A DNA stretch of 64,000 nucleotides from Cymbidium sinense (Eukaryota > Streptophyta > Magnoliopsida > Asparagales > Orchidaceae). A model generated the notes under the pieces. The model did no database searches, was not told the origin of the DNA, and was given only the letters and a program-made list of their open reading frames with translations. The stretch spans positions 28,210,450 to 28,274,449 of the forward strand of contig CM038214.1 in the NCBI GenBank assembly GCA_021442155.1, in the 5' to 3' direction. Positions 45,708 through 58,010 of the stretch are shown in pieces. A program made the translations under genes and the position numbers. Numbering within the stretch: the stretch's first letter is position 1; the number at the start of each line of letters is the position of its first letter.

Positions 45708-46765
45708 GCTATGGCCAAATTACCTTTCATATGGGGAACTTCATGCCCTTATCCACTTTCAATTAGATTTTTCTTCCTGAAGCTTTACATGATGGGGATG
45801 AGAGAGGGTGTGTAGCAATGAAAGTAGTTGAGCCCATTCACATCATTAGTGAAAAAGGAACCGGTCCTTGATCCTCACTGACCCACATAAAGAAAAAAGA
45901 AGGCACGGAATTTTATTGATTACGAGGAAGCTCTTGACTCGAGGAGGGAAGGAGTAGTTTGCTGACTTCTACCTAGAGAGAAAATCCCCTTTTTAAGAAA
46001 CGGAGAAAGGGTCAAAGAGAAGAATTAGAGTGTGAGGGGTAGTGGGAAGTAAAAGCTAACTCAAAAAGGGAAAGAAAGCAAGAGAGTTAGATGAATCAAA
46101 AGATCAAAAAGGGAGAAAGATCTCTTTCTCTTAAAGCAGGTGATATTGAGTCTTTTTTGTAGTCAGATTTTCTCATGAAGGCGGATGTTCTATCTCATAA
46201 GTGAAAAGAGGGGCTTCAACTTTTTCCACCTTTGTTGATGTCCTTTTCCCTTTGTTTTGAAAAGAACAAACTCTTGCCTTTTCTTCTATTGAAGAATAAA
46301 CTATTGCCTTTATTTTTGTTTTGAAGCTCTATAACTAACCGCCTATCTTGGGGTCACAATGATGGAAGAACTTCTATTTTCTATATGCTATTTGCACTTA
46401 GTGAGGCTGGTCTTCTTTGTCATAGAGAAAAAACATGCAGATCTCGCTTGTCCTTTTCATTGATATGGAAGCCTGGCTTGATTACCTCCACATTCATGAA
46501 AGCTCAAAGTAGTGCCAATTTTTTTTTCAGAACTATTGATTAGATTCATTCTTTTTCCTTATCTTTTTTGAACCTATTAGAAACCTGCAATATACATACG
46601 TACTTACTCATTGAAGGCCCAACCAAAATCTAAGGAAGAATATGTAAAGATATCCCATTCATTGAAATTTCATTCAAGGCAAGGTGCGGAGCATCAAGAT
46701 TCACATAAGATTAGAAATGGATTGATTCCGTGTGGGAACAAGAGCCTATGGATCAAACCGCTAAT
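45708..46765. other. Link between inverted arm 1 and direct repeat B
   Basis: Organelle-like sequence with many agaaag/ctttt words. No gene recognised. Confidence 0.4.
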
Positions 46766-46838
46766 TACTTCTTAAAGAAAGTAAATAATTTTGGTCAAGA
46801 TCAAGCATTCATTTCTTAGAAAATAGAATGAAGGGGAA

Positions 46839-47177
46839 ATGGACCAAATCCATCTAACACTTTGGAAACGAGAAAGTTGGAACCGATGGTCGAGATCAAG
46901 CAGAATTCTTGATAACCCTACAATATTGATCTTTTTTGGTAGACCTATGAATCTTTTCAAAAGATCTAAGGAGCAGCTTATTACATTACTGAAGAAGATT
47001 GAGGATCCTCTCTCATGGTGTCAACCTTTCCAATGGAATGACCTCAATGAAATTGATATAGAAAGAGAAAGAAAGGAGATTCTCTTAGTTCAAGCGGATG
47101 AATTTAACCAAAAAAAGGAGATGACATTAGGTTCTTTGCCGTTAGTAGACATTGAGGTAAGTATGGTATATATTTAG
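46839..47177 (+). CDS. Unrecognised 112-codon ORF upstream of ccsA relic
   Basis: An open frame beginning MDQIHLTLWKRESWNRW, with PTILIFFGRPMNLFKRSKE and a basic/acidic segment ERERKEILLVQADEFNQKKE. Copy A has the same region with frameshifts, so an open frame probably predates the duplication or survived by chance. Organellar origin is inferred from position in the repeat. The antisense strand is also open in part (46,772-46,960), so coding status is uncertain. No known family recognised. Confidence 0.35.
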   Translation: MDQIHLTLWKRESWNRWSRSSRILDNPTILIFFGRPMNLFKRSKEQLITLLKKIEDPLSWCQPFQWNDLNEIDIERERKEILLVQADEFNQKKEMTLGSLPLVDIEVSMVYI

Positions 47178-47311
47178 GAGTTGAGAGTGGAGGATCGAGG
47201 TAGTCTTTCTGTGTTAATCTATTCTTCTTTTCTTTGACTTCTCCCCAATCAAATAAAAAATACAAAGAATTCTTTTTCATACAATATCTTAATTGAATTC
47301 TAAGTAATGAT

Positions 47312-48276
47312 CAATTAATCTATTTTATTTTATATCTATTGTGTTGAATCCTAGACAACATGTCCTATATGTCTTTATTGATGAAAACCAATATCTATCT
47401 CACCTTTCTTAGACCAACTTAAAATGGGGTGGCCAAGAAGTAAGGCAATGGGTTTTGGTCCTATTATTCGAGGTTTGAATCCTTCTCTCGATCATTTGCA
47501 TCCAAAATGAAAGATTCTTTTATATTGAAAATCTAATGAAACAATTTTCTATTTCATGTTGGATACAATGTTATCCAATTTGAATTCTAAGAATCAATCT
47601 TAGAATCATATATAGTTTTTATAGTCTTTCTATATTTCTATTATTCTATTTATTGAAATGTTTTTATTGAAATTATTGAAATTTATACATTGATATATTG
47701 AATTTGTGAGATGATTTTTTCTTTGCAATGAATTGTGCTTTTGTATTTTGGAAAGCATAATTACAATAGAAGGAAGAATTTGAATATTTCATTCTACATT
47801 CTACTAAGGTGTTGGGTATCAAAATCATTAGAAAAAATTTATGAATTTTATACCGAAAGAATGAAACTTTTGAGTTCTAATTGGATAAACAAGAATTAGG
47901 TTTCTAAAAAAATTGATTCATAAAATTGAATCTATGAAGATGAAGATACTAATTCAATATTATTGATATTGACTATTTCCAAATGAATGGTAATGCATCT
48001 TTCATCATTGTTTCCCAAACCCTTGAATATTGACAATTTAGCTTAAATTTCCTTTATTATTATTTTAAGCCACCATGGTGAAATTGGCATACACGCTAGA
48101 GCATTTCTAGACCAGTGGTGGCATAAGGCATAAATAAAAATTCTTGTTAATTATTCATATTAATAATATAGACATAATAGATCTAATAGAATCTAAAATC
48201 TTGAAAATCTTCTCTTTTAGATTCTATTCATCCCCTCCTTGATTTGAATTATTGAAAAGGGAATCTTCTTTATGAT
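47312..48276 (+). other. 965-bp segment present only in copy B
   Basis: AT-rich plastid-type intergenic sequence ending with the trnL-UAG relic and the 5' flank of ccsA. ATGAT stands at both edges (47,307-47,311 and 48,272-48,276). Copy A has a single ATGAT at 27,809-27,813. Confidence 0.85.
48069..48123 (+). pseudogene. trnL-UAG: Plastid trnL-UAG relic lacking the anticodon arm
   Basis: The sequence starts gccaccatggtgaaattggc and continues with the D-loop GACACGC-type part (atacacgc), then jumps to tagagcatttc and ends accagtggtggca. Plastid tRNA-Leu(UAG) is about 80 nt; this is 55 nt, missing the anticodon arm and part of the T-arm. It lies about 150 bp upstream of ccsA as in plastomes. 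The 7-bp acceptor stem still pairs perfectly (GCCACCA with TGGTGGC). Confidence 0.78.
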
Positions 48277-49218
48277 ATTTGTGACTTTAGAATATATATT
48301 AACTCATATTTTGATCATCTCAATTGTGATTCTAATTCATTTGATGAACTTATTAGTCTATGAAATTGAAGGATATGTAATTCATCAAATAAAGGGATGA
48401 TAGCTACATTTTTCTCTATAACAGATTTTTAGTTATTCATTGGATTTGTTCAGGACATTTTCCTTTAAGTAATTTATAGGAATTGTTAATCTTCCTTTCA
48501 TGGAGTTTATCCATTATTCATATGATTCCCTATCTTGGGAATCATATAAATGATTTCAGCGTAATAACTTCACTAAGTTTTATTTTTACCCAAGGTTTTG
48601 CCACATCATGTCTTTCAATTGAAATGAATAAACCTATAATATTAGTACCTGCTCTACAATCTTAGTGGTTAATAATGCATGTCAGTATGATGCTCTTGAG
48701 CTATGCAGCTTTTTTATGCCGATAGTTATTAACAATTGCTCTTACAGTGATTACATTTAAAAAAATTGATTCTTTTTTCAAAATAAGAATTTTTGATGTT
48801 TAATGAAGTCATTTTTCTTTGGTGATATGGAATATTTGAACAAAAAAAAGGAAGTGTATTAAAAAAGTCTTCTTCTCTCATTTCAAAATTTTGACAAATA
48901 TCAATGAATTCAATATTTGGATTATTGGAGTTATTGTGTCATTAGTTTATGGTGGTTTACCTTTTTCACCATAGGTATTCTTTCTGAAGCAGAACGAGCT
49001 AATGAAGCATGGGATTCTTATTGGAATTGGGACCCTAAGGAAACTTGGGCATTTCTTGCTTGGACCATATTTGTAATTTCTTTACATACTAGAATAAATC
49101 CAAAATTGTATGACCAAGGTAGGAATTTGGCATTTTTAGATTTCTCCTAAATTGGATATTCTATTTTGGGATCAATCTATTAGAATTTGGGTTCCATAGT
49201 TATGGTTCATTCCAATGA
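48272..49218 (+). pseudogene. ccsA: Plastid ccsA relic, copy B
   Basis: It starts MIFVTLEYILTHI. Collinear homology follows in several frames: [48 protein letters not shown], then [48 protein letters not shown], and the HSYGSFQ end. The WNWDP haem motif is intact, unlike copy A (WDPMETC). Length 947 bp against a usual 960 or so. At least three frame changes and a stop after the plastid [13 protein letters not shown] block make it nonfunctional. The 77-codon frame at 48,917-49,150 is the best preserved piece. Confidence 0.92.
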
Positions 49219-50690
49219 ATATCTAATTGAAGAAAAGAAACTACATGTCTCATTACATAAAAACATCATCTTATGCATAATGAAAATTTGTGCAAGTTTT
49301 TGAGAACCATTTTAAAAGAGGCATTACGTGTCAAATGGTTCTAAAAAACTTTAGATGTATCTCATTACAATTCTAATGTTTATGCACTTATCTCTGAAAA
49401 GATAGAGCTAAAATTAATCTTTGATATAGATCTTTCTATTGATCCTCCTATGAGATGTGGGTGGGGAATCAAGAGAAGCAAGGCACATCATACTCTTCAG
49501 GGATTATTTCATGTCAATTTTTGTCTTTATGAATAGGGAAAGAGCCCATACTTAGAGCATAATTTGTACCAAGTTTCTAGTCTACATAAGCAAAAAAGTC
49601 AGCTTCGAGGTCTACTCTAGTCTGCTAAGCCACAAGTCCCTTATCAACTAGCCCTCTTTTTCTTTGTTCTCTTGTTAGTCTTTTGAGCAAGAACTAGAAT
49701 CAAAACCATACTGGAACAATAACAACAATCATAAATTCTAACAAGCATGCTAGCGAGAAAAAGCATCTGATCGAGATAGGGCCAAAACATTTTTTCCTCG
49801 CCTAGATGTGTCGAGTGATCATTGGTTGAGGAAAAACTTCATGATGGAGTACTCTTTGTCAGATTTGATGCTTCACTTGAGCTATTATTATTGCCTCCTA
49901 TTCATGATTGAGGTTAAGCTACATGGCTAACACTATTTAATTTTTTTGAGGGGCCTTTCATACTATAGTATGGCTTCAACACTTCAATCTAGTGGATTGG
50001 TTGGGTTTGAAATGATCCAAACTAAGACACGTATATATGGCCAATACCTATAAATAGCAAGCAAAGGGAGATGAGGCCAAACCAACTTTAGCCATGGATA
50101 TCGCTACCAGACATGAGAAAATTTGTCTTTCCATTCAAAATGTAGAAAACCTAGTTAATCAAAAAAAGGATATAGGCCCACCAAAAATTACTTATTTTTC
50201 CATTAGAAGTTTTGTCCATATATATTATGTGATCGTTCATACTATATTAGATCCAATTTTCATTCGATTGAATTGATAGAATAACCCAAAAGGATTTGAC
50301 TAACTTTAATTGCTTGATCCCCAAATAACTTTAATCAAGCAATACAAGGAATTATTAGGAATAATTAGTTAGATACATTGAGTTTCTATTTCAAAGATTT
50401 TTCAAAAAAGATTTTTATTTTGAATTCCATCATTTTATTGATTAAGCTATAACTGCATATACATGCATTAATGCATATGTTATCCATCGGTATGCATAAC
50501 AATATAACTCTTCCAATTTTGAAGAAAAATAAGACAATGGTCCACTTAAGCTATAGTGATTCTAAGAATGTGACTACAAGCAAGCTATAGCCACTTCACA
50601 TGAGTACTGACTTGGGGGGTGTTCAGATGATGATTGATTGAAACCATCAGATCCCATCTCCTAAAGTAATAAACTGTTGCAGCCTAGCCC
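49219..50690. other. Downstream of ccsA copy B: organellar, no gene recognised
   Basis: Collinear with 28,749-30,230. The 60-codon frame at 50,094-50,276 (LSIQNVENLVNQKKDIG) has a matching but broken frame in copy A (LSIQNVEKS near 29,640), so it may come from an organellar ORF. The family was not recognised. Confidence 0.45.
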
Positions 50691-53600
50691 TAGCATCTTC
50701 CAACATCGCAAACCTCCAACTCTAATGTCTGCATTGGCTAGTAGATGGGATGCACCACTGGAGAAAGAATGATATGTGAGGTGAGGTACCCAGGTCTAGA
50801 CTCAAGGGAGTAGGGAAATTCATCGCAAAAGTACCTAAAGAACTCAAAAAACATGAAAGAGGTGTACTCTCCACCAAATAAGGAAGTTATGGCTCTTCTT
50901 CCTCATAGGTGTGAGAAGTTGATGGTATGACGACCGACACTCCAATCCATAGAAACATATCATGGGCCTCATGCCAGCCTAATAATGATGACCCAACAAA
51001 GAAGGTACCTCTATGAGAATGATTGCTCTCATGACATCCCACTCAGTGGTTACGCAAAGTCAAAGCAACAGCTGCAATAAAAAAGTTAAAGGTGATAAAA
51101 AGGAAAATATATAGCTATGACATGCATCAAAGTCAAAAGACAATACCCTAGTAGGTCCTTGCTTGTTGAGAGCTCCTGTGGAACCATTATGCTCGAGGAA
51201 GCCCCAACCCTCTCACTCGCCGCTTATATCTCTTGGCACCATGCTCGAGAAGAGGCACATAAGATAGCCACAACCAAGTCAACCTAACATACCCAACCCT
51301 GTGCCACTATCTAGTGGAGCCAAGTGAAATCTAACACCCATGCTAAATCTCAGCATGTGCCCCCACATCATCGAGGTGGCATACAAGTGAGTCTCATAAG
51401 GGACTGAGCCCCGCTATCATCAATTTGCCCCATAGGGATGAAAGGCAGCCCATCATATGCACTCACCTAAGAAAACCAAAAGCTGCTACTTTGTTAGTGG
51501 GATCCCTCTCACAACAAACCGTCATACTAACAGCACTGCACCGCTAGAGATCGTCCAAAAGTCATGCATGTCTATTGTGGTGATCCAATGTGTCAATAAC
51601 CTCAACTCCTAGCACGTCGTATGATAGCACACCTATGTCAAACTGGTGGACTAACGTGAACCTAGTCAAGAATATAAGGAGAAAGAAGTCCTTCTTCACG
51701 CACAAACATACCAACGTTAGTGAAGTCCTTCCTTTCATCTATTTCATAAAAGAAGGAAGGATTCTGGTCTACCAGTGAGAATGTCATCAGATGCAAAACT
51801 TGGCAAATGGATTAAAACCAAATTCTATTGCATCTATCTTTTTTCTCCTAGAGGTCGAGCCTTTCTCTTCTTGACCATGAATATGAGTGAAACTCCAAAT
51901 CCTTTTCAAGATCATCTCCATTCCTTTCACGTCCCGCTACTCAACCAAAAGCAATAAGAGAAGTCAAGAGTCAATCAACTAGGAATCACTTACCATTTCT
52001 CGACCCGGAACCACACCCCTCAAGACCACCCCACTTGAGAGGAGTTTATCTAAACTAGCTAATAAAAATTTAGATATTCTCTTCTTTTTCTTTAAAAGTA
52101 GCTTAATGTAAGTGGAATTGAAAAGAAGGAAGAAAACTCACTCAAAGAAGCTAGGCTGACTTAGCCAAAGATAAAAAGAAATAAAGTTTGACAAGAAATG
52201 AATTGATTCAAATGTTTGAGCCTGAGTGAATTAAGTGAATAGAACATCTTGGTCAGAATGTCTTTTTTCACAAGTCAAAAGATAGAGCTACAAGTAACAC
52301 AAAGTAAGAAAGAAGAGCGAAATTGGATCCCAAAGTAAGAAAAAAATAGAGACTAATGCCTCTAGTATATTGGATCTGTAAGGACACAATAAAATTAGGA
52401 ATTCTTTTTTCTATTAATAGCAAGATAGAAAAACACAACACATGAATCATAGGCCTTCTATCATAAAGAAAGATAAAGGAATGAGCACAGTGAAGTCTAA
52501 TCGAGTAAAAAAAGTGTCACATTTGGGGAACTAGAGTCCTTCCTTTAAAAGAAAGAAAGCAGTGATTACTAGTCAGAAAGCTAGTAGTAATCAGCCACCT
52601 AGATCAGATTCCACAGAGTTTGACCCACAAATATTTGCCTTGAGATAGAGGATTGAGCACCATATAGCTAGCTAAGCCAGGCTGACGAATGAGAGAGCAT
52701 ATGTTCTGGTTAGAGTATCCAGAGATTCTATAATCACTGGTAGCTTTTCACTTGCTTTTTCAAGTTCAACCCCCTGCTTTAGAGGAATCCAGCCTATACA
52801 AGTAAGCATGGGTGGTAATTTGATAGGATTCCCTCCCAGAAGTTTCATTTCCCCATTTTGACCTCGGATCAACATTGAGGGACAACAAGCGAGAAGACAA
52901 GAATCAGATTTCACTAGTCTTTTCTTTCAATAGTGAGTCATAATGCATAGACACTAAACTGGGCTTCCACACTTGGACTCTTGTACATCATTTTCTTTTT
53001 TTAATTTTGAGTTGAAAGAGAAAGACTATGAGTCAAATTAACCAATATGTTGATCCGCTTCTTCTAAAAAATCTCTTTTATGCTTGACCACTTTGCAATG
53101 AGAATGAGTACATGTCGCCTACTTGTTGGCATTCCATATATATGAGTCCTATGACTTTCCTCATTCCTAAAATCTAAACTTATGATGGAACACTTATCAC
53201 AGAGACTCTATGGAGCTGGTCACCTACACAACTTCCTATTTGCTCAAAAATGAGGGTCTTCCTATTTTTTTCATTATGTTATGTAGTCAGAAGCTAGAAG
53301 TGCTTTTCATCTGAGTCGAGCTTCTGACTTCTTCTTCTTTTCTTAGATTCTATTAGCTACGCTGCCTGCTTTGCTTGATAAGCTATACTTTCTGCTTTTC
53401 CTTGCCTATGCTTGACTGGTCACATACATATTCAAATTTTACCTATATATATTTGACATAACTCATATAGAAAGCATATGTTGCTTATGTGACCAGGAAA
53501 GTCAGCCTACGATAGGTCTGTGCTTTCATCTTGGCACCCCAGTGTTGTTTTACTTGACATCTTATTCAAGAAAAAGTGAGTCATCCATCCAATTCCTATG

Positions 53601-55891
53601 TTTACAGTGAGTGAAAATGATGCACTACATAGATGTCATTTTGACCCTATGAAAGTTAGCCCCGAGCTTTCTTGCACCAAATTAGTTTCATTTTCCATGC
53701 CATGTTGAGCGTTTAGAAGAAGCTCATGTTGGAAAGCTAGCATGTGCAAGAAGCAAGAACTCTTAAGCAACAAGGTGCGGAACAAGGAGATTTCTCGCAT
53801 CCGATAAACTCATTCCTTGACTCAAAAAAGTTTGATCTACGAATACTAGGCTCACTGAGTTTGAGCTCATTTTCCTCCCTGGTGGTAGGCTCCCGTCTAA
53901 CAAGAGGACAAGTGATGGCTTTCCCTATACACCTAATAGAGGTAGTGGAAAGTAGGCATGAAGCCAAGGGGCGAACAGGTAATGCTTTAGGGAACAACCA
54001 AGTACCTTCTGATAGTCTTGAAGATGGAAAGAAAGAATCTGATATTCATAACAAAGAGGTCCTGGGATGACATTCTTAAATCATACATTTAGCTTTGTAG
54101 ACCCTTAGTTTTATTTCAACCAGCAATGGGGGAAGGAAAGGAGGCCTATCAAAGTCACTTTTCTAGGTTGAGGTAGGTTTAGTAGCTTGTAGCTAATCTC
54201 GCTAATATCTCAGATTGGGGGAAACTCTATCTCCGCTTCTGCTTGTGCACTTATGAAATCAAACTTATTACCTAGCTTTGGTGAATGAGCCTACAAGTGG
54301 TAACCATGATATATCTGTCATCTCTCTTGAAGAAGTTGCTGAGATAGATGCAGCGCTTTCAAAATCCTGTGACTCTCAATCATCTATCTTCTTTTCACTG
54401 AAAATTATGGATTGGGGGAAGGCTTTCCCTCTTTGTTGACTTCAACTGATACAAGCCAATGGCCCAATCTCTTAGTCTATGAATGATGGGTGTACCAATC
54501 AATCCTCTCTCCCTACCTGCCATTGGAAGTGCTCTTGTGAACCATGTGGGAAGCTTTCTTTATTTGACATCTTGCCAAAGTTTTTTGAAGAACTTGTGTA
54601 AGAAAGCCTAAAGTGCTTCAAGTTGATCCAACCGAATCAATTGCAGTGACTTTGACAGTTGGTTATCCATCTCTATCTATTAACCTCTTTTATGAGCCTA
54701 TTTTCTTTAGGGTCCACCTTTTCTTTCTTTTTAGCTAGTTCTAGTCATTTCCCATGGATCACACTCTTCTTTTTAAAAAGTTTTCAAACCCCAAAAAGAA
54801 AGAATGCCTCAACTACTACTAAATGACAAAGAGAAAGCCATGCAACTTAAGAGTGAAATCTCCTACTGGCCTTTTTCTTATCTGGCCTCTAATATAGATA
54901 ATTCTTTTTCTTGTAAGATTCTAAAAGAAGAATATTGAATATGTATAGATGTTTGCAAGAAGTGATATCACTATTCTCACTCTCTCTAAGTCGGAGGTAC
55001 CTATACTTATTTTTGAAGTGATGAGACCTTGAGAACCCAAGAAATCCAATGATCACTCATGACATACATTATGATCCATAGTCATGGAGTCTGGACTGGG
55101 GTTCACCTTTTTTTTTTTGGAAAGAGAAGCAAAGAGCACAAGCCACCACCCAAAGCACTAGTGAAAAGGCAGGGAAAAGAAGGTCGATGCTCAACCCACC
55201 AATCAATTACTGTGAAATAACAAACATAGGTGAAAAAATCTCCCCAAATGAGAAGCTAAGAAAGGTGGAAATACAATGTTGATAATAAAAGATGACAAGA
55301 ACAGTGAAAGCACTAATGAAAACATTCCCCTAGCTCAATTTTCTACAAGGAAGTGTCTCCACCATCTGAAGTAAGCAGTAGACCAGCATGGTACAAAAGA
55401 TCATCATGGCATATGTGATGTATGGACATTAAAGAAGAACACTATCAAGTACATGTTTCCTATCGAGGATGCTAATAGATAGACAGTTTTTCAAATTATG
55501 TTGGTAGATGGTATCAAAAAAATCTATTAAGAAAAACACCTTCAAGAAATCATTCAAAGTAATGGTTCAAATCAAATAGGTTGATGAAATCGTTAGCTGC
55601 CCTTTCATTTTCTAGACATAGGGAGGAATCCAAGATGAAACAATAAAAAATGTCCTTAAAAGTGTATCTAAACTTTGAGAAGTCTGACTCATCGGTAAAA
55701 GGACTTCTGAACCGGTCTAAATACAATGATTTACACCTACCGCTTGAAGGAGGCTGAGGGATAAAGAGAAGAGCTGCACGCTAACCTAGAAAAAGAAAAT
55801 CATAGTATTATTCCCATGGAGGTTTAACTCTAGGCTATTAAAGTAGAAACTTGAGGACCCAGAGCATGATAGTTCAACGCCATGCTCTATT
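50691..55891. other. Right part of direct repeat B, mitochondrial-like texture
   Basis: Collinear with 30,231-35,336. Besides the ORF at 53,737-53,997, a minus-strand 80-codon frame at 52,672-52,914 (GQNGEMKLLGGNPIKLPPML) has a broken counterpart at about 32,180-32,410. No standard organellar gene recognised. Confidence 0.45.
53737..53997 (-). CDS. Conserved organellar-type ORF, copy B
   Basis: An 86-codon minus-strand frame, MFPKALPVRPLASCLLSTTS, then EPTTREENELKL, RSNFFESRNEF and GCEKSPCSAPCCLRVLASCTC, which is Cys- and Ser-rich. The plus strand is also open here for 108 codons (53,744-54,070). Copy A carries the same blocks but is frameshifted. Preservation in one copy is weak evidence that the frame was real in the donor genome. 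No function can be assigned, and no expression is expected in a decayed insert. Confidence 0.35.
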   Translation of the reverse strand: MFPKALPVRPLASCLLSTTSIRCIGKAITCPLVRREPTTREENELKLSEPSIRRSNFFESRNEFIGCEKSPCSAPCCLRVLASCTC

Positions 55892-57801
55892 TTAGTGTAA
55901 CTAATGGGAATACTAAGGTATGATTCAAGATAATAGGAAAAGTTTATTAACATATGCCATGAAGTTATCCAAGTCACATATCATAAAATTTTCTTTGAAT
56001 AATTCATGTTTATCAAAAATAGGAATGTTTATCATAAAGATTTCTTGAAAACTGAAAATTCATGTATATCAGAAATAAGTATGTTTCCTTGAATATCAAT
56101 GGAGTTATCCAAGTCACATATCATAAAAGTTTATACTCACTAAGATTATATAATATGGTTTAATTAAGAAGAGAAGTAGACTTCATAGATAATTCCAATC
56201 ATTCCTACCCTATCCAATATATACATGAATCACATATTAGAGAAATGATCCCACTGAATCATTAGCTTTTCCTCTAATTTTTTATATATACAATATTCTA
56301 TTCCTCTACCCTACCTTCCTTTTCTCTTTGTCATATTAAGAGGGGCCCCCAAAGGCATGTCCAAGGTTCCTAGCATAATGGATCGATAAACTCAATATGT
56401 TTCCAAAACCTAAAGCTCATTCAAGAATAAGGAGAATCAAGCTTATGTTTTTCATATATTTTGAATGAAAGATTATGGTCACACTAACTTAGCATAGGCT
56501 TGATGGGAGGACACTCCAACTGAATCGAAGATTTAAGGAGGAAAAGTCCAGTTCATAATGATAGAATCCGAGAAAAAATAGATCTTTTACAAGCAAGTAA
56601 TTCTAAATTTTATTTTGAAGGGCTTGAAGGAACTTAATCTAGTTATATGGTGGAATTTTTGATATTAAAAAGAAACAAAGATATATATGTTAGTGGAGGC
56701 ACGAACTAATGAAACGAATGTGAAATTAGAAGAAACTATCTTTTTTTTAAATCGCTCATGGCAAAAAAAAGATGGTGTAGACCCTTTAGGAGACGGAATG
56801 GAGGTCAGCCCTTTTCATTTTCTATAAGTGCTACTATATGCTTTCTCATTTATCAAATGGATGATGAGATGAAGCTCTTTCATATTTTTCAGAGATGACT
56901 AGTATTTTTTAGCGAGGAGGAGACTGCTTTGAACTCGAACAGCCTGATCTTATCGTGATGTTTTTGTTGAATCTTCATTAAGCAAAATACATCAAAGTCC
57001 AAGAACTTTTGAGAGAGATGAAATAGTTGAAGTAGAAAGGTATCTCAAGATTTATCATGAGAGAATATTTGTAGATTATATTCAATCAGTCTGTAGGAGA
57101 TTACAAAATATAATTATATTTGATGTCAACAATGATTACAAATATTGACATGAGCCTTAGTTGATTATGCACTTCTTTAAGTAGAGATGTTATTACTTTC
57201 TTAGAACTACATGAGAAATGTCTCATCGCATGATAGTTAGGTAGATGAGGTTTGTTTCAATCCAAGAAAATGTGGGTTTGCATGTAAAGAATTCTGAACT
57301 ATGAGCTGTAAGTGTCAACCCTCCATAGTAAGTAGTATGTGGTGGTAATTTTAGCAAATCAACTAAAGCGCTTATGTTGGCTCATGATGTACCATTTTAG
57401 AAACCTCAAGACAGATTACTCAATTCACCAAGATGTTTTAGGGTGAAGTGCATAACTAGTCACTGAAGAAAAGAAAGGCCCTAGAGATGTCCAAACCTCT
57501 ATTTCTTTCTATGAAGGTAGGCAAAGATCAAGTTCTTGGTCAATCAATCCTGGTGAAAGTAAAAGCTAGCAGTCTCTATGAATTACCCTTCTAAGTCTTT
57601 CAAAGCTACCTAGTGGGACAAGCATAGTGAGGGTCTAGATTCACCCAAGAAGTCTTTCTCTTTGGTCTAGATACCTTTGGTTGAGTAGACCCACCTAGTC
57701 CCTTTCATGCATGTAAATGTCAAGTCCCCTATCAAAATCATACCTTTTGGTCGGCCAAGGTAGGTGTGAGAAGTTCAAGTTATGTTTATTTTTTCTATTG
57801 A
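55892..57801. other. Organelle-like sequence, no gene recognised
   Basis: Between direct repeat B and the inverted scrap. AT-rich up to about 57,100, then mixed. It contains a short imperfect repeat at 55,963-56,130. Coding-like fragments around 56,700-57,100 did not resolve to a known family. Confidence 0.4.
55963..56130 (+). repeat. Short imperfect local repeats
   Basis: The words agttatccaagtcacatatc occur at 55,963 and 56,103 (140 bp apart). Within that interval aattcatgtttatcaaaaata and aattcatgtatatcagaaata occur about 56 bp apart. Confidence 0.75.
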
Positions 57802-58005
57802 TTACTTCAGATGGGAGAGACACTTCATTATAGAAAATTGAGCTAGGGGAATGTTATCAGGAGTGCTTTCACTGCTCTCATCATCTTGTGTTGTCAATGA
57901 TGTAGTTTACAACTTTCTTAGCTTCTCATTTAGGGAGATTTTTTCACCTATGTTTGTTTTTTCACAATAATTGATTGGTGGGTTGAGCATCAACCTTCTT
58001 TGCCC
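57802..58005 (-). repeat. Inverted scrap of the direct repeat
   Basis: About 200 bp reads as the reverse complement of 34,650-34,855 (copy A) and 55,180-55,370 (copy B). Examples are gattggtgggttgagcatca here against the inverse in both. It ends at the start of inverted arm 2, making a compound junction. Confidence 0.85.
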
Positions 58006-58010
58006 TAAGG

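Larger units (their letters stand above)
46766..55891 (+). repeat. Long direct repeat, copy B
   Basis: Collinear with 27,256-35,336. It retains the 965-bp segment 47,312-48,276 (plastid rpl32-trnL-type spacer and trnL relic) absent from copy A, so it is nearer the ancestral arrangement at this point. The ccsA relic is again frameshifted but keeps a more complete C-terminal part. Confidence 0.93.
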
